Of a DNA stretch of 54,348 bases, positions 42,229-50,726 are shown piece after piece. How positions within the stretch are numbered: position 1 is the first letter of the stretch; each line of letters begins with the position of its first letter. The notes beneath the pieces are model-generated. The model saw nothing but the letters and a program-made list of their open reading frames with translations, was not told the DNA's origin and made no database searches. The DNA comes from Klebsiella pneumoniae (lineage in GTDB: Bacteria; Myxococcota_A; UBA796; SXON01): NCBI GenBank assembly GCA_945861635.1, contig CAMAWH010000002.1, positions 1 through 54,348 of the forward strand, in the 5' to 3' direction. The position numbers were made by a program, and so were the translations under genes.

Positions 42229-44442
42229 CTAATATTTCGCGTGCATGCCGCTTTCGGTTCCGCCATCCACCGCGCCGCCGTGCTCATCGTCCGCCGGGTC
42301 GTCCTCGGTCCTGTTCCAGGCGATGCCGAACGCCGAGTTGTCCGCCGGGGTACGGGAGTCGTCCGGCCAAACATAGACATCGCTATCGCCGCCGGCGTCC
42401 ATAAAGATTCCGATCGATGCCCACGCCGTGCGCGAAACGCACTCGCCCGAGTGATTGCCCAAACCGGTCGAATAGGCGTTGCGAACGTTGTAGGTATCGC
42501 TGCCGTCGTTGTCGATAAAAACGCCGATTCCCTGACAGTTACTCGCGCCCGCGGCAAGGCCTCCGTACCCGTAGGTGTCGTCTCCCGACTCATCGATAAA
42601 CACGCCGACGCTGAAATCGTGGCCGGCCCCGGTCTGCATGTAGTAACTGTTGAAGTCCTGATTGTAAGCGTCGTTTCCGCCGCCATCGAGCAACATGGCC
42701 ATCGCGTAGTGAGCCGCCCCCCCCTGTACATAGTACAAGGCGTTGTACCTATCATTTCCATCGAGATCAGCGAGGATTCCTGTCCCCTGCCAGTACCCCG
42801 TGCCCTGGCCGAATACGCCCGTGGCGTAGGTGTCCGCACCGCCGCCATCGCGCAGCATCCCGAGCCCGCCGCTCCACCAGACGCCGTACGAGTCCCCGCG
42901 AAGCCCGAAACCCGCGCCCTGGCCGAACGAACTGTTCCCCTCGCCGCCCGGGAGTTGGGGAGAGTAATAGAGCGTAGTGCCGCCGAAATTGGTCCCGGGG
43001 TCCGCCCAATACGTGTCATCGCCGCCGGCGTCGTGGAGCAGACCTCCACCGCCGACGTAGCCAAACCCCTGCGTAAATGCCCAGGATCGGTAGGCATCCG
43101 AGCCACCGGCGTCAAAGAGGATTCCGATGCCGAAAACGCCGGCGCCCTGAGCGGCCGCTTCCGCCGCGTACGCGTCGTCACCGCCGTCATCGGCGAGCAC
43201 GCCGACGCCGAAGGCGCCAAAACCCTGACTCATGCGCAGGGATGCGTAGGTGTCGGCACCCACGCCGGCGTCGAAGAGCAACCCGATGCCGTAGCGCCCG
43301 CTGCCCTGCCTGCCTGTGTCCGAAGCCGAGGTGTAATGTCCGCTATTGACCTGCCGCCCATCCGCGTCGGAGGGGAGAGCGCCATCGACATCGTTTGCGT
43401 CGGGCACGACGACGTACCCGTAGGTGTCGTCACCGCCAAGGTCCACGAGAACGGAAACGGGGTTTTCGTCTTGCGCAGTGGCCCCCGCCGATCCGGTGTA
43501 CGAATCATCACCGCCCAGATCGACGAGCAGCAAGATGTCCTCGGCCTCATCGTGGGCATCGTTTGCACTTCCGCTTACGACGATTGCGCCGGCATCCGTT
43601 GCAAAGGTCCACTCCCCTTCCATGCCGGCGAAGGCCGAAAGCTGCGCGTCCTCCACTGCAAAAGCAATACGTCGCGCCTGATCCGCGAGCAATCGCGGAC
43701 CGGCATCTCCCAAGAACCAATCCGCGAACACCTCACGCTCCGCCGACGAAGTAATGTCGGGAACCGCAGATCCGCCCATGAGGAACCCGGCCGCTCCGCG
43801 GAAGATTTTCCTCGCCTTGTAGGTGTCCACAATGGCGTCATCGACAGCATGGCGCGTGGAAATGGCGTCAGCCATGGCGATAATCACCGCGACCAACGCC
43901 GTATCAAGACCCGTCGGAAGGGCGGAAGCGTCCACCGCGGACGGGTCGTCACCCCCGTCCGCGACCTCGACCAACGTCGTGAGCGCCTCGACGAATGACG
44001 TGTCTCTCGCATCGACAGGGGCGAGCACGAGCGGCCAGTCCACGCGCGGCGCGTAGGCCGAAATCAACGAGGCCACCGGGTGCGCAGAAACCCCAGCCAA
44101 GTCCACGTCCGCCTGAATCTGCCCTGCAAAGCATGGTGCGTGCTCCGGGTTGTGGTGGGTATCGACGAACCACGACAGGAGGAACGGATCCTCAAGGTTT
44201 ACCCCCGTTTTTTGGGCGAGTGTCGCCCACAGATTCGCGGGATACGAAAAATCCTCCCGGGCCAGCGAGGCGTTTGCAAGGGCGTCATCGAACAAGGGCG
44301 CATCCGCCCCGGGCACGCACGCGATGGCGGCCGCGCTGGCATCCCACTCGGGCGAGGGGCCCCGTTCCACGTCCTCCCCCGAATCCACCCCACTCCCTGA
44401 AGACGCCGACGGCTGGACACACGCAAGCAACGTCAGAAACAT
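42229..44442 (-). CDS. Lipoprotein with many 'GGDDxY ... QGxG' repeats
   Basis: 737 residues. Start 'MFLTLLAC' is fixed by a strong GGAGG upstream. Residues ~45-280 are mixed alpha. From ~300 to the end there are about ten to thirteen repeats of ~25-35 residues with the form 'GILFDAGGSDAY.....QGFG', each with a 'D-x-G-G-D-D-x-Y' turn. The period suggests a beta-helix or solenoid with acidic, possibly Ca-binding turns. Family not recognised beyond similarity to RTX-like and other DxGGDD repeats. Forty-six bases before the next lipoprotein gene and on the same strand. Confidence 0.8.
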   Translation of the reverse strand: MFLTLLACVQPSASSGSGVDSGEDVERGPSPEWDASAAAIACVPGADAPLFDDALANASLAREDFSYPANLWATLAQKTGVNLEDPFLLSWFVDTHHNPEHAPCFAGQIQADVDLAGVSAHPVASLISAYAPRVDWPLVLAPVDARDTSFVEALTTLVEVADGGDDPSAVDASALPTGLDTALVAVIIAMADAISTRHAVDDAIVDTYKARKIFRGAAGFLMGGSAVPDITSSAEREVFADWFLGDAGPRLLADQARRIAFAVEDAQLSAFAGMEGEWTFATDAGAIVVSGSANDAHDEAEDILLLVDLGGDDSYTGSAGATAQDENPVSVLVDLGGDDTYGYVVVPDANDVDGALPSDADGRQVNSGHYTSASDTGRQGSGRYGIGLLFDAGVGADTYASLRMSQGFGAFGVGVLADDGGDDAYAAEAAAQGAGVFGIGILFDAGGSDAYRSWAFTQGFGYVGGGGLLHDAGGDDTYWADPGTNFGGTTLYYSPQLPGGEGNSSFGQGAGFGLRGDSYGVWWSGGLGMLRDGGGADTYATGVFGQGTGYWQGTGILADLDGNDRYNALYYVQGGAAHYAMAMLLDGGGNDAYNQDFNSYYMQTGAGHDFSVGVFIDESGDDTYGYGGLAAGASNCQGIGVFIDNDGSDTYNVRNAYSTGLGNHSGECVSRTAWASIGIFMDAGGDSDVYVWPDDSRTPADNSAFGIAWNRTEDDPADDEHGGAVDGGTESGMHAKY

Positions 44443-44451
44443 CCGACCTCC
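44443..44451 (-). promoter_or_regulatory. Strong RBS that fixes a very short lipoprotein signal
   Basis: GGAGG at 44451-44447, four bases before the ATG at 44442. It supports translation from 'MFLTLLAC' rather than from the Met 20 codons upstream. Confidence 0.7.
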
Positions 44452-44488
44452 CTCCCCTTCATACCGCAAATCGCACGGACCGGCGGGT

Positions 44489-44740
44489 TCACGGCCCAGC
44501 AATCGCGCGACGGGCCATCAGGTTGCGACCGAAATGCAGCATGTACAGAACGGCCACCGCCCAGCCGGCGATGGGGTAGTGGGCAAGTCCATCGAATCCC
44601 CGAATCGCGAACCACGCGGCGCCTGCGATATTCAGCGCTTGAATAGCCCAGAAAGCGATCGCAAACCGAAGGACGCGCGGAGCGAGCATCCGATTTACAA
44701 GGACGATGCACGCCGCGACGACGAGGTCCGGCGCGATCAA
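44489..44740 (-). CDS. Small two-helix membrane protein
   Basis: 83 residues. Two to three hydrophobic segments ('VVAACIVLVNRML', 'FAIAFWAIQALNIAGAAWFAI', 'IAGWAVAVLYMLHFG'). Starts at a TTG that overlaps the panC stop, so it is coupled to panC. No family recognised; it could be a transport accessory for pantothenate or an unrelated passenger. Confidence 0.65.
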   Translation of the reverse strand: MIAPDLVVAACIVLVNRMLAPRVLRFAIAFWAIQALNIAGAAWFAIRGFDGLAHYPIAGWAVAVLYMLHFGRNLMARRAIAGP

Positions 44741-45552
44741 ATCGCCACGTTGTCGATGAGCCGCGTCCGTCCATATCGAGCGGCGACAATCGCGCGCAAG
44801 GGACGATCAACGACCGGGGCCGACTCCAAGGTCTGCGGGTCTACGATCTCGATGTAATCAATGCCATCACTGGCGATGAGTGCACGCCCCCTTACGACGC
44901 GAGCGACCGCATCACGGTCCCCGTCGTCGCGAATCGCGTAGAGCGCCCGGTGAAGGGTCAGCGCCCGGTCGCGCTCATCCGCGGAAAGGTAGATGTTGCG
45001 AGAAGACAAGGCAAGACCGTCATGATCACGCACGAGCGGACCCGGCACGATTTCGATGCCCATGGCGAGATCGCGCGCCATGGCCCGCAGCACTGTGTAC
45101 TGTTGGTAGTCCTTTTCGCCGAACATCGCGATGGTCGGCTGTACCAACCCGAACAATCGACAAACGACCGTGGCAACGCCGTCGAAATGTGTAGGTCGAA
45201 CGGCGCCCTCATACTTCTGGGTCAGCCCCTCGACCCGCACCCCCGTGCGAAAATCGGGCGGATAAAGGTTGTCGGGCATGAACAGGACGTCACAACCGGC
45301 GGCCTCGCACTTTTGGGCGTCTCCCACGGGGTCGCGCGGATACCGCCCCAGATCCTCGGTCGGCGCGAACTGCAAGGGATTCACGTAGATGCTGACGACG
45401 AGGATCTCGCAGCGCTCCCGCATGTTTTCGATCAGCGTCGTGTGTCCCCGATGAAGAAATCCCATCGTCGGCACAAACCCGACCTTTTTCCCGCGGGCGC
45501 GCCAGCCGAGGGCCAACGCGTGCATGGTCTCCAAGGAACGGATGATGTCCAT
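44737..45552 (-). CDS. panC: Pantothenate synthetase (pantoate-beta-alanine ligase)
   Basis: 271 residues. Reaction: pantoate + beta-alanine + ATP to pantothenate + AMP + PPi. Seen: 'KVGFVPTMGFLHRGHTTLI' (HIGH-like), 'SIYVNPLQFAPTEDLGRYP', 'MFGEKDYQQ' and 'ALSSRNIYLS', the family set in order. Second step of the pathway whose first enzyme is encoded directly upstream; start overlaps the panB stop by one base. Panthothenate is then used for CoA, including that needed by the acyl-CoA enzymes elsewhere in the window. Confidence 0.98.
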   Translation of the reverse strand: MDIIRSLETMHALALGWRARGKKVGFVPTMGFLHRGHTTLIENMRERCEILVVSIYVNPLQFAPTEDLGRYPRDPVGDAQKCEAAGCDVLFMPDNLYPPDFRTGVRVEGLTQKYEGAVRPTHFDGVATVVCRLFGLVQPTIAMFGEKDYQQYTVLRAMARDLAMGIEIVPGPLVRDHDGLALSSRNIYLSADERDRALTLHRALYAIRDDGDRDAVARVVRGRALIASDGIDYIEIVDPQTLESAPVVDRPLRAIVAARYGRTRLIDNVAI

Positions 45553-46364
45553 CAGCGTTTCGCACCGTCGAATGCGTGTTCCGAAGACGGGAAAGTCCCT
45601 GCCTTCACCTCTTCGACGTAGAGGTTGACGGCCGAAGTGACAACGCCGTCGAGTTCGGCGTAGCGCTTCACGAAGCGGGGCCTGAACGACGCATTCATTC
45701 CCAGTAGGTCGGTGCAGACAAGCACTTGCCCGTCACACCCCGCGCCGGCCCCAATCCCGATCGTCGGGATCGACAGCTCGGCGGTGAGCTCTGCCGCAAG
45801 CTGCGCCGGGATCATCTCAAACACGATGCAGAACGCGCCCGCCTCCTGAACCGCCAGTGCATCGTCACGAATACGCCGCGCAGCCGCCTCCTCTCTACCC
45901 TGAACCTTGAAGCCTCCGAATGCATGCACCGACTGCGGAGTCAGCCCGACATGCCCGACGACCGGTATGCCGGCGTCGACGATCAGGCGGATAGCCGCCG
46001 CAGAACGCACGCCACCCTCCAACTTCACGCTTTGCGCGCACCCTTTCTGCACCAACCGCCCCGCGTTTCGAACGGCCTGGCGGGCGGAGATCTGGTAGCT
46101 CATGAACGGCATGTCCACGGTCAAATGTGCACGCTCAAGGCCCGCACTTACGCAACGTCCATGGTACGCCATCTGCGCGAGCGTGACACCGAGCGTGTCG
46201 GATTGCCCCTGCACCACCATGCCCAGGCTGTCGCCGACGAGCACCATATCGGCGCCGCCCTGGTCGACGAGGCGCGCCAACGCGGCGTCGTAGGCGGTGA
46301 CCATCGCGATTTTATCGCCGCTGGCCTTCCTTTTCAGAATGTCAGGAGCGGAGATTCGGCCCAC
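45552..46364 (-). CDS. panB: 3-methyl-2-oxobutanoate hydroxymethyltransferase
   Basis: 270 residues. Reaction: 2-ketoisovalerate + methylene-tetrahydrofolate to ketopantoate. Seen: 'KIAMVTAYDAALARLVD', 'VLVGDSLGMVVQGQSDT', 'VDMPFMSYQ' and 'VCTDLLGMNASFRP', all family motifs including the metal Asp. Start GTG ('VGRISAPDIL') is preferred; it overlaps the kinase gene by 23 bases. The reductase panE is not in the window. Confidence 0.97.
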   Translation of the reverse strand: MGRISAPDILKRKASGDKIAMVTAYDAALARLVDQGGADMVLVGDSLGMVVQGQSDTLGVTLAQMAYHGRCVSAGLERAHLTVDMPFMSYQISARQAVRNAGRLVQKGCAQSVKLEGGVRSAAAIRLIVDAGIPVVGHVGLTPQSVHAFGGFKVQGREEAAARRIRDDALAVQEAGAFCIVFEMIPAQLAAELTAELSIPTIGIGAGAGCDGQVLVCTDLLGMNASFRPRFVKRYAELDGVVTSAVNLYVEEVKAGTFPSSEHAFDGAKR

Positions 46365-47037
46365 GCGCAGGCTCCGGGAATAGAGAAGGTTGCGTGCTCC
46401 GCCCCAACGGTGCCGGAGCGCCCACGATCGGCTCACCATCGAGCCAGCCGCGGATCAGCGCGAACATATACTCGCGATGGCTCGCGTTCCCGACGTAGTC
46501 GATTTCATCCGTCCGGACGACATAGACCGGAGCCGGCGCATACGTTTCCCACAGATGGTAGTAACGCGCACGCAGATCATCCAGATACACGGCGGGGATT
46601 ACCTGCTCCGCGGAGATGCCACGACGCAGGATTCGCCTGCGAATCACCTCCGTGTCGGCGTCGATAAACACGACGAAATCAGGACGCACGGGCTCCTCAT
46701 CGAGCAAACCCGCGAAACGACGGTAGAGCTCCAACTCATTACCTGTCAACGTCATTTCTGCAAACAGCGCGTCCTTGGCCATCAAGTAATCGCACACGGT
46801 CAAGGGCGAAAACAGGTGCCCCTGCCGCAGGGTCAACTGCTGCGCGTAGCGGTTGGCCAGGTAGAACATCTGCGCGGGAAACGCGAAGCGCTCCGGGTCC
46901 GAGTAGAACCGCGCCAGGAACGGATTGTCGTCGGCCGGCTCCAGCACCAAACGCGCGGACCATTCCCGCTCCAAAAGGCGGCACAACGTGGTCTTTCCGA
47001 CCCCGATGAGGCCCTCGATGACCACAAGCCGCGACAC
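46342..47037 (-). CDS. Deoxynucleoside kinase
   Basis: 231 residues, cytoplasmic. Reaction: deoxynucleoside + ATP to dNMP. Seen: P-loop 'IEGLIGVGKTTLCRLL', 'NPFLARFYSDPERFAFPAQ' , 'VCDYLMAKDALFAEM' and the lid 'RRRILRRGISAE'. Start is a GTG ('VSRLVVIEG') directly before the P-loop; longer versions extend into the intergenic repeat region. First gene of the panB-panC run. Divergent from ssb across a 177-base gap with a palindrome. Confidence 0.93.
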   Translation of the reverse strand: MSRLVVIEGLIGVGKTTLCRLLEREWSARLVLEPADDNPFLARFYSDPERFAFPAQMFYLANRYAQQLTLRQGHLFSPLTVCDYLMAKDALFAEMTLTGNELELYRRFAGLLDEEPVRPDFVVFIDADTEVIRRRILRRGISAEQVIPAVYLDDLRARYYHLWETYAPAPVYVVRTDEIDYVGNASHREYMFALIRGWLDGEPIVGAPAPLGRSTQPSLFPEPARGPNLRS

Positions 47038-47091
47038 GCGGCGAACGTAGCACCCCACAATGTTGTAGGCATGACGCTTGACGATCCTCCA

Positions 47092-47129
47092 CTGACGGAC
47101 GTCTGCCGATCCTGACGGACGTCCGTCAG
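47092..47129. promoter_or_regulatory. Direct repeat plus perfect 18-base palindrome between kinase and ssb genes
   Basis: CTGACGGACGT occurs at 47092 and again at 47112, where it forms the perfect palindrome CTGACGGACGTCCGTCAG (47112-47129). It sits about 85 bases before ssb and 55-90 bases before the kinase start. Position and symmetry suggest a regulator site for one or both genes; it could also fold as a hairpin. It does not look like a standard LexA box by eye. Confidence 0.55.
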
Positions 47130-47214
47130 TCTGCCGCACCTAAGTGGCTGAATTTACTGCGGCACGGCGCGTGCAGAGGGGGCCGCTGCCGCAATCAAGC
47201 GGCAGGAGAAACTC

Positions 47215-47658
47215 ATGAAAGGACTGAATAAAGCGTACTTCATCGGCCACATCGGCCGCGACCCCGAACTTCGCACGTCGCCCACGGGCATCAACGTGTT
47301 GAAGCTCTCCATGGCCACGCCGCACCTCCGCAAGGAAGGTGAAACGTGGACCGACACGCCCGATTGGCACCGCCTCACGGCATTCAATCGGGATGCCGAC
47401 TTTCTGGCGCGACACGGGAAGAAGGGCGATGGAATCGCAGTGGAATGCAGTGTCCGCCCGAACAAGTGGACGGGCAAGGACAACCAGGTGCACTACGAGG
47501 TCAACCTGATCATCGACCGGGTTTTGTGGCTCAACAGCCGCGGGCGCGTCGTGACCGAGGCACCGCCGCAGCACGTCGAGGAGACCGGTGACGTCGGGCT
47601 CGTAGCGGAAGCCGAGGGCGGCGAGGTTGGCACGTCGGAGGTGGAGCCTCCGTTCTAG
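47215..47658 (+). CDS. ssb: Single-stranded DNA-binding protein
   Basis: 147 residues. Binds ssDNA as a tetramer during replication and repair. Seen: 'NKAYFIGHIGRDPELR', 'VLKLSMATPHLRK', 'TPDWHRLTAFNRDADFL' and 'CSVRPNKWTGKDNQ', an OB-fold of SSB type, and the C-terminal acidic tail ending 'EVEPPF', the DDIPF-like partner-binding tip. RBS AGGAG six bases before ATG. Ends four bases into the convergent membrane-protein gene. Small for a bacterial SSB, with a short linker. Confidence 0.96.
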   Translation: MKGLNKAYFIGHIGRDPELRTSPTGINVLKLSMATPHLRKEGETWTDTPDWHRLTAFNRDADFLARHGKKGDGIAVECSVRPNKWTGKDNQVHYEVNLIIDRVLWLNSRGRVVTEAPPQHVEETGDVGLVAEAEGGEVGTSEVEPPF

Positions 47659-48167
47659 GCGTCCGTTTGGGAGGGGGTCGCAGAGTTGGGCCCCCTCCCC
47701 CAGCGCCAACGCGCAATCACGGCCGTGACTGGAACGAGGAGCGGCACCACGCGAACGGTCGCCTCACTGCCGATCCACCCAAGTTCAAAGTCCCACATCG
47801 ACAGCGGGAACAGCAGCAGGTAGCCTACGCCGAAGTGGAATTGCAACAGATCGACGGCGATGTGGAGTAGGCCCCCACCCAGCAAATTGCGAAAAATCAC
47901 TTTCCGCCCTGGCGACGCGAACAAAAAACTGAAGGCGTATGCCGTCGCCACGACGCCGATGGGCATGTGCAGCGGCCCCCAAACGTACACCAGCCACTCC
48001 GGAATCGCCGGTTGGTCCCACCGCAGGCGGGTGAGCGCCATGGGAGGAACCCGCCCGAGCACGTCCGGCAGGCACGTTCCCGCGACAAAAACGGCGACGC
48101 GATCGGCGCGGCGGGTGCAGGCCTTCACCAAAATCGCCGTGCAACCATGGGTGAGCAGGTCAGCCAC
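47655..48167 (-). CDS. Membrane-bound metal-dependent hydrolase-like protein (YdjM-type)
   Basis: 170 residues, four or so membrane helices. Seen: 'VADLLTHGCTAILVKA', 'VAVFVAGTCLPDVLGRVP', 'WGPLHMPIGVVATAYA', 'LGGGLLHIAVDLLQFHFG', which echo the His/Asp pattern of LexA-binding/YdjM-like membrane hydrolases. Start GTG is placed inside the end of the upstream gene (8-base overlap). Enzymatic activity is not proven for the family. Confidence 0.6.
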   Translation of the reverse strand: MADLLTHGCTAILVKACTRRADRVAVFVAGTCLPDVLGRVPPMALTRLRWDQPAIPEWLVYVWGPLHMPIGVVATAYAFSFLFASPGRKVIFRNLLGGGLLHIAVDLLQFHFGVGYLLLFPLSMWDFELGWIGSEATVRVVPLLVPVTAVIARWRWGRGPNSATPSQTDA

Positions 48168-48606
48168 GTTCCTCAATCCGGCGGTTCCGGACGCGGAACG
48201 CCACCGGCGCAGCGGCAGCGGCCAACAGGAAGCCAAGCACGCCAAGCCGTTCTTTCCAACGTCGAAGGATGTGAATCTCGCGAGCCGTCTCGACCACCGC
48301 GGCGTCCGCGTCACGAAACGCTCCCATCACCGAAATCGTGTCCCCGACGTGGAGCACCGTCGCATCGCCGACCATGGGTACATCGCGAATGACCTTGGAA
48401 ATCCGGTAGCGATCCGGGCCGTCGATCGCCGTGACATCCCAGAGTGGAAACACGAGCACCTGCCCATCCAGATGCTGCGCTACGGACTCGCGGTATCCGG
48501 TGACCTGCGTGGTCGCGATCCATGCATAGTACGCCCCCACCGCGAGCATCAGTGCCGTCGCCACGCCTATTTTGGCGTTACGGGCGTCGTCACCGAACAA
48601 CGTCAT
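48160..48606 (-). CDS. Membrane protein of unknown function
   Basis: 148 residues. Hydrophobic helix at ~13-32 ('IGVATALMLAVGAYYAWIA') and a second near the C-terminus ('LGVLGFLLAAAAAPVAFRV'). Between them lies a soluble beta-rich part ('RISKVIRDVPMVGDATVLHVGDTISVMG'-like, in fragments) reminiscent of an OB or E3-ligase-like 'GIDE' domain. Lies 18 bases after selD on the same strand. Function unknown. Confidence 0.6.
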   Translation of the reverse strand: MTLFGDDARNAKIGVATALMLAVGAYYAWIATTQVTGYRESVAQHLDGQVLVFPLWDVTAIDGPDRYRISKVIRDVPMVGDATVLHVGDTISVMGAFRDADAAVVETAREIHILRRWKERLGVLGFLLAAAAAPVAFRVRNRRIEERG

Positions 48607-48623
48607 GGGTGACGCAGCCGGCC

Positions 48624-49679
48624 TTACGGCCGCGACGAGAGAACGCGCAAAGCCGCACCCCCGCGCGACGTCATACGGCCAACCACCGCCGCGGCCAGCG
48701 CCCCGCGCGAACGAAGCTCGCCTAGCAGGGCGGGTAGACGGGCTTCAGCAACGGCGAGCAACAACCCACCGGACGTCTGAGGATCGGCCAGTAGCTGCCG
48801 ATCCACGAGATCGAGCGAATCCGCCCACGCGACGTTGGGTCCGTAATGCGCGAGGTTTCGCGCCGTTGCGCCGGGAACGATGCCCGCCGCGATGCAGGCC
48901 CGCGCGTCAAGCAGCTCCGGAATCGCTTCCATCCACAGCTCTGCCGATAATCCTGCTCCAACCGCCATCTCATGCGCATGTCCAAGCAACGAAAAGCCGG
49001 TGACATCCGTTGCGGCGGAGACGCCAACTGCGAGCGCGGCCTCACTCGGAACGCGATTGAGGAACGTCGTGACACGGAGGAGTTCCGCGTAGGTGGCCGC
49101 GGCGATCACGCCCTTTTTCACGGCCGATGCCAACGTGCCGCTGCCGATCGGCTTCGTCAAAACCAGCAAATCGCCTTCGTTGGCCGTGGAGTTTCGCAAG
49201 ATCCGATCGGGGTGAACGACGCCGGTGACCGCGAGGCCGAACTTCAGCTCCTCGTCGTCAATCGAATGGCCGCCGACGATGAAGATCCCAGCATCCTTGC
49301 AGGCGACGGCCGCGCCTTCCATGATCAGCCCCATGACCTCGGCGGGTAGTTTCTTAAGTGGAATACCGACAATCGCCAGCGCCATCACCGGCCGACCGCC
49401 CATCGCGTAGACGTCCGAAATGGAGTTTGCCGCCGCGATTCGACCGTAGTCAAACGGGTCGTCCACCACGGGCATGAAAAAATCGAGCGTCTGCACGACC
49501 GCGAGTTCGCCGGTCAGGCGGTAAACCGCTGCGTCGTCCCCCGTCTCGATGCCGACGAGGAGGTCCGGCTGATCCGGCTTCGGAAGCCGCGCCACGATGC
49601 GTTGCAGGTCCGCCGGACCCACCTTGCAGCCTCAGCCACCGCCGTGGCTGTACTGCGTCAATTTGTAGTTATCCGGCAT
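48624..49679 (-). CDS. selD: Selenophosphate synthetase, selenocysteine-containing
   Basis: 351 residues counting the UGA as selenocysteine. Reaction: selenide + ATP to selenophosphate + AMP + Pi, the selenium donor for Sec-tRNA. Reading through an in-frame TGA at 49634-49632, the N-terminus is 'MPDNYKLTQYSHGGG'-Sec-'GCKVGPADL', which lines up with the LTQYSHGxGCGCK motif of SelD; Sec16 takes the place of the catalytic Cys. Downstream: 'GIETGDDAAVYRL', 'TLDFFMPVVDDPFDYG', 'NSISDVYAMGGRP', 'DVTGFSLLGHAHEM'. Without read-through the gene would begin at a GTG 20 codons in and lack the catalytic site. Confidence 0.95.
49604..49634 (-). promoter_or_regulatory. UGA selenocysteine codon with bacterial SECIS-like hairpin
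   Basis: On the minus strand, UGA (49634-49632) is followed after nine bases by an 8-bp stem GUGGGUCC / GGACCUGC (two G-U pairs) with a three-base loop GGC (49614-49612). The loop begins 17 bases after UGA and has G at its first two positions, as expected of bacterial SECIS elements. Confidence 0.85.
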
Positions 49680-49688
49680 GATCGTCGA

Positions 49689-50726
49689 TCACTGGCTCGG
49701 GGCGCCCTGTCCGCTGGCCGCAAGCAGGCCAAACTTGTCGAGCAGCTCGTTCATGTTTGTCGTCCGCAAGTCGGTGCCGCCTGCAGGAATGAACAGAATC
49801 GGCTTCCCAGCGAGCGATTCGGCGACCTTGAGTTTAACCATGTTGCGCCCGCCAGACCCCGCCAACGCCTTCGCTTTGGCCTTGAGTCCCTCCGCCGTAG
49901 CCCGCGCTTCGGCCAAACGAGCCTGCGCCCGGCGATCGCGCTCGAAATAGGCGGCATCCGCACCCAGTTGAGCCTTCGAGGCCTCCCCTTTGGCCTGCTC
50001 GATCGACTGGTTGACGGTGCCCTTCGCCACCTCCAACTCACGACGCATCTGCTCTCTGGCGGCCTCTGTCTCTGAGCGCAGGCGCGCAGCTTCTTGCTCG
50101 GCAACCGTCTTGTCCTTTATGACCTGCTCATACGCCGGGTTGAACTTGTGTTCTCCGAGCTGCACCTGCTCTACCAAAACGCCCTCGGGGTTTAGATAGT
50201 GGTTGCAAGCGCTCCGCGCGTCCTCCGCCTTGGCAAAACGGATGGAAGCGTCGTAAAACTGTTCCGATCGAAGCTCGTTCAACAGGTCTCGCACGATCGT
50301 CCGCGTGACCGGACGAACGAGGCGCTCCTCCACATGTCGTGTGTCGGGTCCGACGAACTGGAGCACATACGGCGCCTTGGCCGGGTCGATGCGCCACGTG
50401 ATCGTGAGATCCACGGAGATGTCGTTACCATCGTGAGTCTTGAACGCCAGCGAATCGTCGCCGGCACGTGCGCCGGTCGTCGTGGCACGCGTCATCGCAA
50501 GGTTCTGCACGCCGATGTCAAACACGTTCCAATCGTTCACAACCGGGGGAAAGAAGTAGGTGCCCCCGGACGGATAGACCTCCTTCACGACCCCGGGCTG
50601 GCCGATGACGGCGATCTTTAGCGAGCGAACGCCCACTTCCGTCGAGTTCGTGGAGTGCGGTGCGCAACCCGTCAGTCCAGTACCCGAGAGGACTGCCAAG
50701 GCGAACATTGCAAGGAAAGCGCGCAT
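49689..50726 (-). CDS. SPFH/Band-7 domain lipoprotein
   Basis: 345 residues. Lipoprotein signal ending 'TGLTGC', start at the ATG that overlaps the previous stop (TAATG); the TTG two codons earlier is rejected. Prohibitin-like domain ~45-230 ('YPSGGTYFFPPVVNDWNVFDI', 'HVEERLVRPVTRTIVRDLL'), then a coiled coil ('AKGTVNQSIEQAKGEASKA') and a C-terminal 'KPILFIPAGGTDLR'. An SPFH protein with a lipid anchor is unusual, since most use an N-terminal helix. Pairs with the SPFH gene upstream, HflK/HflC-like. Confidence 0.87.
   Translation of the reverse strand: MRAFLAMFALAVLSGTGLTGCAPHSTNSTEVGVRSLKIAVIGQPGVVKEVYPSGGTYFFPPVVNDWNVFDIGVQNLAMTRATTTGARAGDDSLAFKTHDGNDISVDLTITWRIDPAKAPYVLQFVGPDTRHVEERLVRPVTRTIVRDLLNELRSEQFYDASIRFAKAEDARSACNHYLNPEGVLVEQVQLGEHKFNPAYEQVIKDKTVAEQEAARLRSETEAAREQMRRELEVAKGTVNQSIEQAKGEASKAQLGADAAYFERDRRAQARLAEARATAEGLKAKAKALAGSGGRNMVKLKVAESLAGKPILFIPAGGTDLRTTNMNELLDKFGLLAASGQGAPSQ

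Noticed and set aside
42052..43998. 648-codon open frame on the plus strand
   Set aside because: Antisense to the GGDD-repeat lipoprotein, which has a strong RBS, a lipobox and clear repeats.
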